Assembly (NCBI GenBank): GCA_903932145.1
Contig: CAIZFE010000010.1
Coordinates: 1-41,283 of the forward strand
Reading direction: 5' to 3'
Source of the DNA: an uncultured Rhodopila sp.
GTDB taxonomy: Bacteria > Pseudomonadota > Alphaproteobacteria > Acetobacterales > Acetobacteraceae
Length of the DNA: 41,283 bases
A program made the position numbers and the translations under genes. This document shows positions 33,552 to 41,283 of the stretch, piece after piece (the first letter of the stretch is position 1; the number at the start of each line of letters is the position of its first letter). Below the pieces are notes generated by a model. It did not search any database. It was not told the DNA's origin and saw only the letters and a list, made by a program, of their open reading frames with translations.

Positions 33552-34721
33552 ATGCACCGTATCTTGTTGTTGCTGTTATGCCTGATTGTGGCTGTTCCCG
33601 CCGCGCGGGCCGCCGATGGCGCCGATGGCCCGAATCCGGAGAGCGTTCCGTTAAAGCTGCCGCACGCGACTGGAACCGTACTATCCGCGAACTGTCCGGC
33701 CCGCCCTCCGATCGCGGAAGGCGCTCCGTCGTCTCTTATCGTGGAACTCGACCCTGACACGCTCTGGCGTCCCCAGGGTGGGGAGGTTCGCTTCACCATC
33801 CGAAATCCGGGCGGAACGGTCGCGGTCAGCAAGGTCCGGGTCTGCTTCGGCTGGAGCAGCCCTGATGGCGAAGACCACGCGGACCATGGCCTGATTGGCA
33901 GTCCGCAGGTTCGCGCGGTCACCAACACAACCGGCGCGGTCGAATATGGCGCGATGGTGCCCCTGTTGTCGCGGGTACCGGCCAGCGAATGGATGGGCCA
34001 CCAGGTCAGGGCGGTATCGCAATATGTCTTCACCGGCGGTTTCACGGTGCCGGTCGCCGACATGGTGGTGGAGGTTACACCGGCCGGTGGCACGCCGGTG
34101 GTGACCACGGTGGAGGTCGGGATCACGACCGTGATCGTTGCCTCGATAATGGTGCTGATAATTGCGGGCGTGGTTACTTTCGTGATCTGGAAAATTGTTC
34201 GCTTCAGACAAATCCCGGGGCGTAATCTGCTGCTGCAAGTCATTTCGACACGAGATGGTTACGCAAGCCTGTCGCAATTCCAGATCTTGCTGTGGACCGC
34301 GGTTGTCGGGGTGTCGGCAATCTACGTGATGATATTGTCCGGCAACCTGATCAACATCAGCGACGGCACTTTGGTCCTGCTGGGTATTGCCAGTGCATCC
34401 GCATTGGCGTCCCGCATTCCGACCGCGAGCCAAACGGCATCCGTGGCGCCGGCACCCGACGCATTGCCGGTGACGCCAGACTGGTCCGACCTGGTAATAC
34501 CGGATCGTAGGGTGCGGGAGATCGATATTACCCGGCTGCAAATGCTGGCCTTCACTTTGATCACCGCCGGGTTTGTCCTGATCAAGGTTATTGTGGACTA
34601 TGAAATCCCCGAGATACCCTCCAACTTCCTGGTACTGATGGGGATCAGCAACGGTGTCTATGTGGGTGGCCGGAGCTTACCGAGCCAGCCGAAAAACGGT
34701 GGGACCGCGCCGGCTGTATAG
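33552..34721 (+). CDS. multi-spanning membrane protein of unknown function with signal peptide
   Basis: The protein has 389 residues from ATG 33552. I do not recognise the family. Residues 1-20 are a signal peptide (HRILLLLLCLIVAVPAARA). Residues 21-185 form a soluble, probably beta-sandwich region of extracytoplasmic type (WRPQGGEVRFTIRNPGGTVAVSKVRVCF; a single disulfide could join C48 and C98). Transmembrane segments follow at about 191-214, 243-264, 272-290, 328-349 and 356-373. The segment SLSQFQILLWTAVVGVSAIYVMI contains a motif that recurs, with LRQLQMLAF-like spacing, at 328-334 (TRLQMLAFTLITAGFVLI), so the last segments may be an internal repeat. No partner is obvious. Confidence 0.65.
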   Translation: MHRILLLLLCLIVAVPAARAADGADGPNPESVPLKLPHATGTVLSANCPARPPIAEGAPSSLIVELDPDTLWRPQGGEVRFTIRNPGGTVAVSKVRVCFGWSSPDGEDHADHGLIGSPQVRAVTNTTGAVEYGAMVPLLSRVPASEWMGHQVRAVSQYVFTGGFTVPVADMVVEVTPAGGTPVVTTVEVGITTVIVASIMVLIIAGVVTFVIWKIVRFRQIPGRNLLLQVISTRDGYASLSQFQILLWTAVVGVSAIYVMILSGNLINISDGTLVLLGIASASALASRIPTASQTASVAPAPDALPVTPDWSDLVIPDRRVREIDITRLQMLAFTLITAGFVLIKVIVDYEIPEIPSNFLVLMGISNGVYVGGRSLPSQPKNGGTAPAV

Positions 34722-34724
34722 AGG

Positions 34725-35414
34725 TTAGCCCGTCCGTGACGCCGCGCCTCGGCCGATCTCGAAACTGAACAGGCGGTCCTTCCCGAGGAGAAAGACCCGC
34801 CCGCCGCGTGGAAACAGCCGATTTATGGCCGGATCCAGGACGTCCAGGCCGCCGGTGTAGGCACCGAACGCCGGCATCATCAGGCGGCGGCCGTCGAACA
34901 CGAAGCAGGGGCGGCTGACCGCGCCGGTCAGGGCCCGAATGGTTGCTTTGGGGTGATGGTGGCCGACGACCTCGCCCGGGATGGCGGCGCCGATGCCCTC
35001 GTGACGGAACACCATCGGGCCGGCGGCGAAGGTCGCGACCGACTCGCCGCCCAGCCCGTCCGGCGGGGTCGGGTCGTGGTTGCCCAGCACCCAGACGAAA
35101 CGATGCGCCTCCGCCATGCCTTGCAGCCGTTTCTGCTCCGTTACCGGCAGCCGCCCCGAGGCCGCCGCATCGTGAAACGAATCGCCCAGAGCAACGACGG
35201 TGCGCGGCGACCACCGCCGCAGCAGTAATGTCAGCCGGTCCAGCGTCACATGCGTGTCCCAGGGCGGCAGCAACATGCCGCGCCGGGCGAACGACGAGCC
35301 TTTCTCAAGATGCAGGTCGGAGACAGCCAATAGTTTCTGCTCCGGCCAGAACAGCGCGCCCATGGGATCGAGCATCAGCCGCTCGCCGGCCAGATGGATG
35401 GGGGCAGCGGTCAT
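34725..35414 (-). CDS. pdeM: ligase-associated DNA damage response endonuclease PdeM (metallophosphoesterase)
   Basis: A calcineurin-like phosphoesterase of 229 residues with complete metal-binding motifs: SDLHLEKG (D33/H35), ALGDSFHD (D78), WVLGNHDP (GNHD 111-114) and GHHHPK (151-154). SSFARRGMLLPPWD and HHHPKATIRALTG are particular to the ligase-associated PdeM family that sits with Lhr-type helicase. ATG 35414 overlaps the helicase stop by 4 bp (ATGA). It probably acts with Lhr in DNA repair; direct evidence in this group is limited. Confidence 0.93.
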   Translation of the reverse strand: MTAAPIHLAGERLMLDPMGALFWPEQKLLAVSDLHLEKGSSFARRGMLLPPWDTHVTLDRLTLLLRRWSPRTVVALGDSFHDAAASGRLPVTEQKRLQGMAEAHRFVWVLGNHDPTPPDGLGGESVATFAAGPMVFRHEGIGAAIPGEVVGHHHPKATIRALTGAVSRPCFVFDGRRLMMPAFGAYTGGLDVLDPAINRLFPRGGRVFLLGKDRLFSFEIGRGAASRTG

Positions 35415-37885
35415 GAGAACAGGTCCGGTTGGCGGCTATGTTTGGTGACGGCCGGATGAGCCGCGTAAGCGCGTGGGTCCGCCGCACCGGTCGCCTCGGC
35501 GATAATGGCTTCGGCTTCGGCCAGCATCGCGTCCTCATCGGTATCGGAACGGACGCTTTCGCGGCCGATCTCCAGCAGCACGGGGACCGCCAACGGCGAC
35601 ACCCTGGATAGCACCATATGCACAATATGTCCCTTTACCCGCGCCAGCATCCCGGCGATCCGCCCCACGTCGATCAGCCCGGACGCCGCATCCGCCCGCG
35701 TTGCCCGCAGCAGGATGTGATCGGGCTGATGGCGGCGCAGCACGTCATAGATCAGGTCGCTGTTCACCGTCACCTGCCGCCGCGATTTTTCCGCTCCCGG
35801 ATAGTTACGCTGGATCAGGCCGGCGATCACCGCGACATTGCGAAACGTGCGTTTCAGCATGGAGCTGTCGGCAATCCACGATTCCAGGTCGTCACCCAGC
35901 ATGTCTTCCGCAAACAAGGCGGCAACGTTGCGCGCCGGGCGGGCGGACCAGATGCCCAGCACGTAATCGGTCGCAACGAAACCAAGCGGCATGAATCCCG
36001 CCCGCTCCATGCGCTTCGTGACCAGCATACCCAGCGTCTGGTGCGCGTTGCGGCCTTCGAAACAATACGCGACCAGATACCAGCGGTCGCCACGCGGGAA
36101 TGTTTCGATCAGCAGGTCATGGCGGCCGGGCATGCGGGACACGCTGCGTTGCAATTTCAGCCAGTCCTGGACTTGTTCCGGGAACAGGTCCCATGTGTCC
36201 GGGTTTTGCAACAAGCCGCGCACCCGGTCGGCGAGGTTGGTGGTCAACGGCATGCGGCCGCCCTCGTACGCCGGCACCATCGGGTCGCCGTCGCCGCCTT
36301 CCATGCACTCCGCCGCCGTCTCGTTGATCCGAATGAAACGTAACAACCGGCCGGCGAACATGAACGTGTCGCCAGCCCGGAGCATATTGACGAAGTATTC
36401 CTCGATTTCGCCGAGGGTCTGGCCGAAGCCGCGTTTGCCGACCAGTCGGACTTTTAGCACCGGAGCCTCGACGATGGTGCCGATGTTCATCCGGTGCGCG
36501 GCGGCGGTGCGGGCATTGCGGACGTGCAGACGGCCCTCGCTATCGCGGAACAGTTTCTTCCATTGATCGTAAGCGCGCAGGGCGTAGCCGCCGTCCTCGA
36601 CGAATTGCAGCACGTCGTCGAAATCGGCGCGCGACAACGCGGCGTAAGGGGAGGCTGCGGTAATTTCGCTGTAAATATCATCTGGCAGGAACGGGGCGCT
36701 GCATGCCAGACCCAGCAGGTGTTGCGCCAGCACATCCAGGCCGCCGGGACGCGGCGGGTCACCGTCCAGTTCGCGGGCGGCGACACCCAGGATAGCGGCC
36801 TCACATTCCAGCACTTCGAAACGATTGGCAGGCACCAAAATAGCGATCGAGGCTTCGTCCATCCGGTGGTTGGCTCGGCCGACCCGTTGCAACAACCGAG
36901 AAATGCCTTTCGGGGCGCCGACCTGGATCACCTGATCAACGCCGCCCCAATCGATGCCCAGGTCTAACGATGACGTTGCGACCACGGCGCGCAGGCTGCC
37001 GGCGGCCATGGCGGCTTCGACTTTACGGCGTTGCGCGACCTCGAGGCTGCCGTGGTGCAGGGCGATCGGCAGGGTGCTGTCGTTCAGTTTCCACAACGCC
37101 TGGAACATCAGTTCCGCCTGCGCGCGGGTGTTGACGAACACGATGGTCATGCCGGCGTTTTCGATGTGCGCCATTACCTTGGGCGCCGCCTCCAGCCCCA
37201 TGTGTCCGGACCAGGACAGACGGCCGGCCGGCAGCGTGATGGATATCTCCGGCGGCGCGCCATCGGCGACGTCGATGCGCCGTCCCGCGCCGGTGTAGGC
37301 CTGGATGGCGTCCGGGTGCGCGACCGTCGCGGACAGGCCGACGCGGCGCGCACCAGGGGCCAGCGTTGCCAATCGCGCGACGCCCAGGGCGAGTTGATCG
37401 CCGCGCTTGGTGCCGGCCAGCGCATGCACCTCGTCCATCACGATGCAGGCCAGCGAGCCGAAGAAATCCGGCGCATCGGGTAACGAAATCAATACGGCGA
37501 GGCTTTCCGGCGTGGTCAGCAGAATATGCGGTGGGTTGGCTTTTTGCCGCGCGCGGCGGTTGGCGGGGGTGTCGCCGGTGCGCGCCTCGATGGTGATGGC
37601 CAGGCCCATCTCCTGAACCGGGCGCGTCAGGTTGCGGGCAATGTCGGTGGCCAACGCCTTCAGCGGACTGATGTAGAGCGTGTGCAGGCCGGAGCGGGGG
37701 TTCTCAGCCAAATCGACCAGACTGGGCAGGAATCCGGCCAGGGTCTTGCCGCCTCCCGTCGGCGCAATCAGCAGGACGCTCTCTCCGGCGCGGGCCGCGT
37801 CCAGCATCGCCAACTGGTGCGGCCGCGGCGCCCAACCCTGGTCGGCGAACCATTTTGCGAAGGGTTCCGGTAATGTTCCTGCCAT
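35411..37885 (-). CDS. lhr: ligase-associated Lhr-family DEXH helicase
   Basis: An SF2 helicase of 824 residues. ATG 37885 is chosen because MAGTLPEPFAKWFADQGWAPRPHQLAML is the family start; an in-frame start 57 nt upstream adds PTILIAGTRPPCLSD. Seen: Walker A APTGGGKT 41-48, TLYISPLKALA (Ia), TTPESLAVL, DEVH box 151-154, GLSATV (III), TIVFVNTRAQAELMF (IV), ATSSLDLGIDWGGVDQVIQVGAPKGISRLLQRVGRANH (V-VI), then the long Lhr C-terminal core. The length (824) matches the short, ligase-associated form. It overlaps pdeM. The usual ATP-dependent DNA ligase and exonuclease partners are not in this window. Confidence 0.95.
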   Translation of the reverse strand: MAGTLPEPFAKWFADQGWAPRPHQLAMLDAARAGESVLLIAPTGGGKTLAGFLPSLVDLAENPRSGLHTLYISPLKALATDIARNLTRPVQEMGLAITIEARTGDTPANRRARQKANPPHILLTTPESLAVLISLPDAPDFFGSLACIVMDEVHALAGTKRGDQLALGVARLATLAPGARRVGLSATVAHPDAIQAYTGAGRRIDVADGAPPEISITLPAGRLSWSGHMGLEAAPKVMAHIENAGMTIVFVNTRAQAELMFQALWKLNDSTLPIALHHGSLEVAQRRKVEAAMAAGSLRAVVATSSLDLGIDWGGVDQVIQVGAPKGISRLLQRVGRANHRMDEASIAILVPANRFEVLECEAAILGVAARELDGDPPRPGGLDVLAQHLLGLACSAPFLPDDIYSEITAASPYAALSRADFDDVLQFVEDGGYALRAYDQWKKLFRDSEGRLHVRNARTAAAHRMNIGTIVEAPVLKVRLVGKRGFGQTLGEIEEYFVNMLRAGDTFMFAGRLLRFIRINETAAECMEGGDGDPMVPAYEGGRMPLTTNLADRVRGLLQNPDTWDLFPEQVQDWLKLQRSVSRMPGRHDLLIETFPRGDRWYLVAYCFEGRNAHQTLGMLVTKRMERAGFMPLGFVATDYVLGIWSARPARNVAALFAEDMLGDDLESWIADSSMLKRTFRNVAVIAGLIQRNYPGAEKSRRQVTVNSDLIYDVLRRHQPDHILLRATRADAASGLIDVGRIAGMLARVKGHIVHMVLSRVSPLAVPVLLEIGRESVRSDTDEDAMLAEAEAIIAEATGAADPRAYAAHPAVTKHSRQPDLFS

Positions 37886-37920
37886 GGAGTCAGATAAGCA
37901 TGGCGGCCGGGTGCCGGCAA

Positions 37921-38730
37921 TCAGGATTGTTGGAAGCGCCAACCCATCTCGTGCAGGCGGGTGCGAGAGGCGACGAGATCGGACACTGTGTCCTGGCTGA
38001 TCGCCTCGATCACGATGCCCTTGTCGTATCCGATGTACGACAAGGCCGTATGGATCGCGGCGAAATCCAGGTCGCCGGAGCCAATGGGATCATGCCTCCA
38101 TTGGCCGGCCGGTGCGTCCGACAAATGAACCAGTTGGATGCGTTCGGCGAGCGTGCGGATGCCTTCGGCCGGGCTTTCGCCGATCGCGGCCGCATTGGTG
38201 ACGTCGTAGAGCACGTCTATGACGCCATAATCTTCCGCGTCCAGAAATGCCTTCGCCGATGCGGCATCCGCCAGCAACATGCCGGGGATGTTTTCCAGCA
38301 ACAGCCTCACCCCACGCGGTTCGGCCGCTTTGGCGAGACGCTCCACGGCGCCGCGATAGATTTTCAAAAGCCGGTCATCCGGAGGTGGCAGCAACCCATG
38401 TTTGCGGCCCGAATTGATCGTCACCCAGCGCGCCCCGAGTTCCGATGCCAGATCGAGAACTTTCAGATAGGCCGAAACCGAGAAATCGACGACCGCCTGA
38501 TTGACACTGGCCAGATTTGTTTCACTGCTGGGCAGATCCACCGCCACAACCGATCCGGCGGCCTGCCGGATCGATGCCAGTATCGCGCGGTCCTCGCCCC
38601 AGGGATCGAGATGCGGCGAGCCGGCCAGGAACTGAATGTCCCGAAAGCCGTTCGCGGCAAGATCCTCGGTCGCCTTCAGGGCGTCTCGGTCCCAGATGAA
38701 ACCGAACGTGTGGGCGCCGAGGAATTGCAT
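37921..38730 (-). CDS. sugar phosphate isomerase/epimerase-type TIM-barrel protein
   Basis: The protein has 269 residues from ATG 38730, after AGGGGC. It is a xylose-isomerase-like TIM barrel (AP endonuclease 2 superfamily). Seen: FLGAHTFGFIWDRDALKATEDLAANGFRDIQFLAGSPHLDPWG at the start, ARWVTINSGRKHG, GVRLLLENIPGML (metal-ligand Glu in LLEN), VLYDVTNAAAIG, IQLVHLSDAPAGQWRHDPIGSGDLDF and GIVIEAISQD. These place metal ligands at strand ends as in sugar epimerases and inosose dehydratases. The specific substrate is unknown. It lies 36 bp upstream of lhr on the same strand. Confidence 0.88.
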   Translation of the reverse strand: MQFLGAHTFGFIWDRDALKATEDLAANGFRDIQFLAGSPHLDPWGEDRAILASIRQAAGSVVAVDLPSSETNLASVNQAVVDFSVSAYLKVLDLASELGARWVTINSGRKHGLLPPPDDRLLKIYRGAVERLAKAAEPRGVRLLLENIPGMLLADAASAKAFLDAEDYGVIDVLYDVTNAAAIGESPAEGIRTLAERIQLVHLSDAPAGQWRHDPIGSGDLDFAAIHTALSYIGYDKGIVIEAISQDTVSDLVASRTRLHEMGWRFQQS

Positions 38731-38783
38731 GCTATTTGCCCCTAAAAAACGACTGCGCAGGTGGACACCGTTTCCCCGGCGTT

Positions 38784-39016
38784 ATGGCCCGGCTTGTCCC
38801 CATAGGCATCGGGATAAGCCGTTGTGTGGGAAAGTTTGTGCCACGGACGTGGCTTTCCGCTCTCCGTCATGGCCGGGCTTGGCCCGGCCACCCACGACTT
38901 CTTGTGCCGCGCCAAGCAAAGTCGCGGGTGACCGGGCCAAGCCCGGTCATGACGAGTAAGAAAATCCTCTCCACCATTCGCTTTTCCTGATGCCTGTGGG
39001 CTCACGCCCGGCGATG
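38784..39016. repeat. dispersed hairpin repeat, copy C (largest)
   Basis: Almost perfect 35-nt arms (38866-38900 and 38919-38953) enclose an 18-nt loop (CTTGTGCCGCGCCAAGCA). The flanks carry the linker motifs GGCTTGTCCCCATAGGCATCGGGATAAGCC (38790-38820) and TGATGCCTGTGGG (38990-39000), also found in copies A and D. Most of the gap between lpd and the isomerase gene (38731-39066) is made of this element, and no gene is present there. Confidence 0.88.
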
Positions 39017-39066
39017 ACGAAACGATCGGTCAGACGGCCAATTTGCCTATCGCCGGGTGTTTCTAT

Positions 39067-40467
39067 CTAAAAATGAATCGCCCGCTTGTAGGCGTCCAGA
39101 ACAGACTCGTGCATCGCTTCGCTGATGGTGGGGTGCGGGAAGACCGTGAGCATCAGTTCGGCCTCGGTCGCTTCCATGGTGCGGGCGATGGTGTAGCCCT
39201 GGATCATTTCGGTGACCTCGGCGCCGATCATGTGGGCACCGAGCAACTCGCCGGTTTTGGCGTCGAAGACGGTTTTGATCATGCCCTCGGATTCGCCCAT
39301 CGCAATGGCTTTGCCGTTGCCGATGAACGGGAAGCGGCCGACCTTGACCTCGTAGCCTTCCTCCCTGGCCTTCGCTTCGGTGATCCCGACCGAGGCAACC
39401 TGCGGACGGCAATAGGTGCAGCCAGGGATGTTGCGGACGTTCAACGGATGCACGTCTTTGACGCCGGCGATCTTCTCGACGCAGATCACGCCTTCATGGC
39501 TGGCTTTGTGCGCCAACCAGGGCGGCCCGGCGAGATCGCCGATCGCATAGACGCCTGGCTCACCGGTGCGGCAGTATTCGTCGATCAGCACATGCGTGCG
39601 ATCGACTTTCACGCCGGTGCCCTCAAGGCCCAGGTTTTCGACGTTGCCGACGATGCCAACGGCGGAGATGACGCGATCGACGGTGATTTCCTGCGTTTTG
39701 CCGCCGGCTTCGACCGTGACGGTGACGTTGTCAGCGCCCTTTTTGACGCTTTTAACGTTTGCACCGACCAGGATTTTCATGCCTTGTTTCTCAAACGCCT
39801 TGTGGGCGAAGGCAGAGATTTCCTCGTCTTCCACGGCAAGGATGCGCGGCAGGACTTCAACCACGGTCACCTGTGCGCCCATGTTCAGATAGAAACTGGC
39901 GAATTCGATGCCGATGGCACCGGAGCCAATCACCAGCAGCGATTTCGGCATCATGGTCGGGACCATGGCTTCCTTGTAGGACCAGATCAGCTTGCCGTCC
40001 GCCTCGATCCCCGGAAGCTGCCGCGCGCGGGCGCCGGTGGCCAGGATGATGTGGGGGGCTTTCAGGGTAGCAACGTCTTTGCCATCTTTTGTGACTGCAA
40101 CGGTCTGCTTGCCGGCCAATTTGCCTGCACCGTCGAACACGGTGACTTTGTTCTTGCGCAACAGATGCGCGACGCCGCCGGACAACTGCTTCGCTATTCC
40201 ACGAGACCGCTTCACCACTTTCTCGATGTCGAACTTCGGCTGCACCGCATCGAATCCAAACTCGGGCAGATGGTGCAACAGATGATTAATCTCGCTGGTG
40301 CGCAGCAGCGCCTTGGTCGGGATGCAACCCCAGTTCAGGCAGATGCCGCCCAGATGTTCCCGCTCCACCACAGCGGTTTTCATCCCCAACTGCGCGGCTC
40401 GGATGGCCGCGACATAGCCGCCGGGGCCGCCGCCGAGGACGATGAGATCGAATGTTTGCTCAGCCAT
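39067..40467 (-). CDS. lpdA: dihydrolipoyl dehydrogenase
   Basis: The E3 flavoprotein of 2-oxoacid dehydrogenase complexes: it oxidises dihydrolipoyl groups with NAD+. The protein has 466 residues from ATG 40467. Seen: FAD-binding IVLGGGPGGYVAA (12-17), redox disulfide GGICLNWGCIPTK (C43/C48), NAD-binding LVIGSGAIGIEFASF, GDLAGPPWLAHKA, and the C-terminal catalytic H445/E450 in FPHPTISEAMHE. All catalytic elements are intact and length is standard. No E1/E2 genes of a pyruvate or 2-oxoglutarate dehydrogenase are within view. It overlaps the GNAT gene by 8 bp, so the two are probably cotranscribed. Confidence 0.97.
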   Translation of the reverse strand: MAEQTFDLIVLGGGPGGYVAAIRAAQLGMKTAVVEREHLGGICLNWGCIPTKALLRTSEINHLLHHLPEFGFDAVQPKFDIEKVVKRSRGIAKQLSGGVAHLLRKNKVTVFDGAGKLAGKQTVAVTKDGKDVATLKAPHIILATGARARQLPGIEADGKLIWSYKEAMVPTMMPKSLLVIGSGAIGIEFASFYLNMGAQVTVVEVLPRILAVEDEEISAFAHKAFEKQGMKILVGANVKSVKKGADNVTVTVEAGGKTQEITVDRVISAVGIVGNVENLGLEGTGVKVDRTHVLIDEYCRTGEPGVYAIGDLAGPPWLAHKASHEGVICVEKIAGVKDVHPLNVRNIPGCTYCRPQVASVGITEAKAREEGYEVKVGRFPFIGNGKAIAMGESEGMIKTVFDAKTGELLGAHMIGAEVTEMIQGYTIARTMEATEAELMLTVFPHPTISEAMHESVLDAYKRAIHF

Positions 40468-40951
40468 GGGAGAGTCCTTTCGTCAGGGAGACGAGTGCGT
40501 CGCCGCCCAGTTGCCGTGTGTGCCAGTCGTCAATCGGTTCGGCACCGAGACGCTGGTAGAAATCGATGGACGGTTGGTTCCAGTTCAGCACGCGCCATTC
40601 GATACGGTCACAGTGCTCGGTGACCGCGCAATGTGCGAGGGCGCGCATCAGGCCGAGCCCGATGCCGGTGCCGCGATGGGCGGGTTCGACGAACAGGTCT
40701 TCCAGGAAGATGTTGGCGCGGGCTTTGAAGGTGCTGAACGTATAGTAGAACAGCGCCAGACCGACAGGGATGCCGCCAATATCGGCCAGGATCGCCCGGG
40801 CGCGGGGCAGGGGGCCGAACAGGGCTTCGTGGAGTTCGGATTCTGTTGCCGTAACGTCCAGATGTTCGTACGCGGCCAGTCCGCGGATCAGGCGCAGGAT
40901 GGCCGGAGTGTCTATGGCTATGGCCGGGCGGATGACGCGGTTACCGGACAT
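40460..40951 (-). CDS. GNAT-family N-acetyltransferase
   Basis: The protein has 163 residues from ATG 40951. Seen: VIRPAIAIDTPAILRLIRGLAAYEHL, ANIFLEDLFVEPAHRGTGIGLGLMRALAHCAV (acetyl-CoA motif RGTGIG, motif A) and RIEWRVLNWNQPSIDFYQRLGAEPIDDW (motif B), close to polyamine/diamine N-acetyltransferases of the SSAT-like branch. The substrate is not determined by sequence. The start is 332 bp from the window end, and the intervening stretch carries no gene. Confidence 0.9.
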   Translation of the reverse strand: MSGNRVIRPAIAIDTPAILRLIRGLAAYEHLDVTATESELHEALFGPLPRARAILADIGGIPVGLALFYYTFSTFKARANIFLEDLFVEPAHRGTGIGLGLMRALAHCAVTEHCDRIEWRVLNWNQPSIDFYQRLGAEPIDDWHTRQLGGDALVSLTKGLSHG

Positions 40952-41031
40952 GGGGCAAAACCAGAGGTTGCAGTGGTCTATTCATTCCGGTAGGCAATAG
41001 ATATTCGCCATTGGTACGGTATCCTATTCCT

Positions 41032-41283
41032 GTCATGGCCAGGGGCGGCCCCACCGGCGTCAGGATGAGGCATTTGGCGGCGAGAATGCGCCCATGCGTC
41101 ATGGCCGGGCTTGGCCCCATAGGCATCAGGATAAGACGTCTGATGGGGAAGTTTTGCCCATGCGTCATGGCCGGGCTTGGCCCCATAGGCATCAGGATAA
41201 GCCGTCGGGTGGCAGGGATTCGCCCATTCGTCATGACCGGGCTTGGCCCGGTCACCCACGACTTCCTGTGCGGCGCCAAGCAA
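41032..41283. repeat. tandem 66-bp repeat array ending in the hairpin element, copy D
   Basis: Units starting GTCATGGCC occur at 41032, 41098, 41164 and 41230: an exact period of 66 bp. Units 2 and 3 are near-identical over GTCATGGCCGGGCTTGGCC and the following CCATAGGCATCAGGATAAG, and unit 1 is diverged. The last unit switches to the hairpin arm (GTCATGACCGGGCTTGGCC...CACGACTT) and runs off the window. The period is a multiple of three, so a minus-strand open frame crosses the array; it is repeat-derived and not counted as a gene. Confidence 0.92.

Noticed and set aside
39043..40623. 526-codon open frame on the plus strand
   Set aside because: Antisense to dihydrolipoyl dehydrogenase, which has every catalytic motif; the plus frame shows none.
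40941..41279. open frames of 101-112 codons across the right-end array
   Set aside because: They are translations of the 66-bp repeat units; repeating peptides (GPSPAMTHG) come from the DNA repeat, not from selection on a protein.
41032..41283. possible CRISPR array
   Set aside because: Unit length is 66 bp with no conserved repeat/unique spacer alternation and no cas genes in the window.

Overview
The window looks like chromosomal DNA of a GC-rich alphaproteobacterium, most likely Acetobacteraceae/Rhodospirillales. The reasons are the GC-rich codon use throughout, the rimP-nusA-ylxR-infB-rbfA operon with an YlxR protein that carries a C-terminal L7Ae-like half, and a dispersed family of hairpin repeats with GGCCGGGC/GGCCCGGCC arms. 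The assignment is an inference from gene style; no rRNA or other taxonomic marker is present.

Layout. 1-3300 is accessory DNA on the minus strand: an acyltransferase whose 3' half is replaced by repeat DNA, two small orphan proteins that look eroded, and an ORF6N phage-type regulator. The ORF6N gene has one perfect palindrome beside its start codon, and a second copy of the same palindrome inside its reading frame. 3480-9805 is the translation/transcription-factor operon, headed by a terminator-like attenuator hairpin. Its usual downstream partners (truB, rpsO, pnp) are absent, and a Phd/VapC toxin-antitoxin pair sits directly after rbfA. 10543-14179 is a minus-strand surface-glycan set: a methyltransferase-glycosyltransferase fusion, a pyruvyl-transferase-type enzyme and a family 2 glycosyltransferase. 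14277-19419 is a divergent signalling module: a membrane GGDEF-EAL protein against a YfiR-like periplasmic protein plus a TonB-dependent receptor.

19614-22968 holds an organic-anion MFS carrier, a CaiB-type CoA transferase and a glutathione transferase. 22995-24437 has two tandem glycine-zipper lipoproteins facing a LolA-family carrier. 24523-29129 has a class I amidotransferase-type hydrolase, a NifU-type Fe-S scaffold, an MFS exporter divergent from its likely AraC-type regulator, and a ParDE pair. 29457-34721 has a SixA phosphatase overlapping a CYTH-CHAD protein, a membrane-anchored nuclease-like protein that lacks catalytic residues, a SAF-domain dehydrogenase and an unrecognised multi-spanning membrane protein. 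34725-40951 (minus strand) has the ligase-associated PdeM/Lhr pair without ligase, a TIM-barrel isomerase, dihydrolipoyl dehydrogenase and a GNAT acetyltransferase. The window ends in a tandem array of 66-bp repeats.

The signals most worth following up are the duplicated palindrome of the ORF6N gene, the receptor/YfiR/GGDEF-EAL module, and the frame-preserving repeat family. No tRNA, rRNA, CRISPR array or insertion sequence was recognised.
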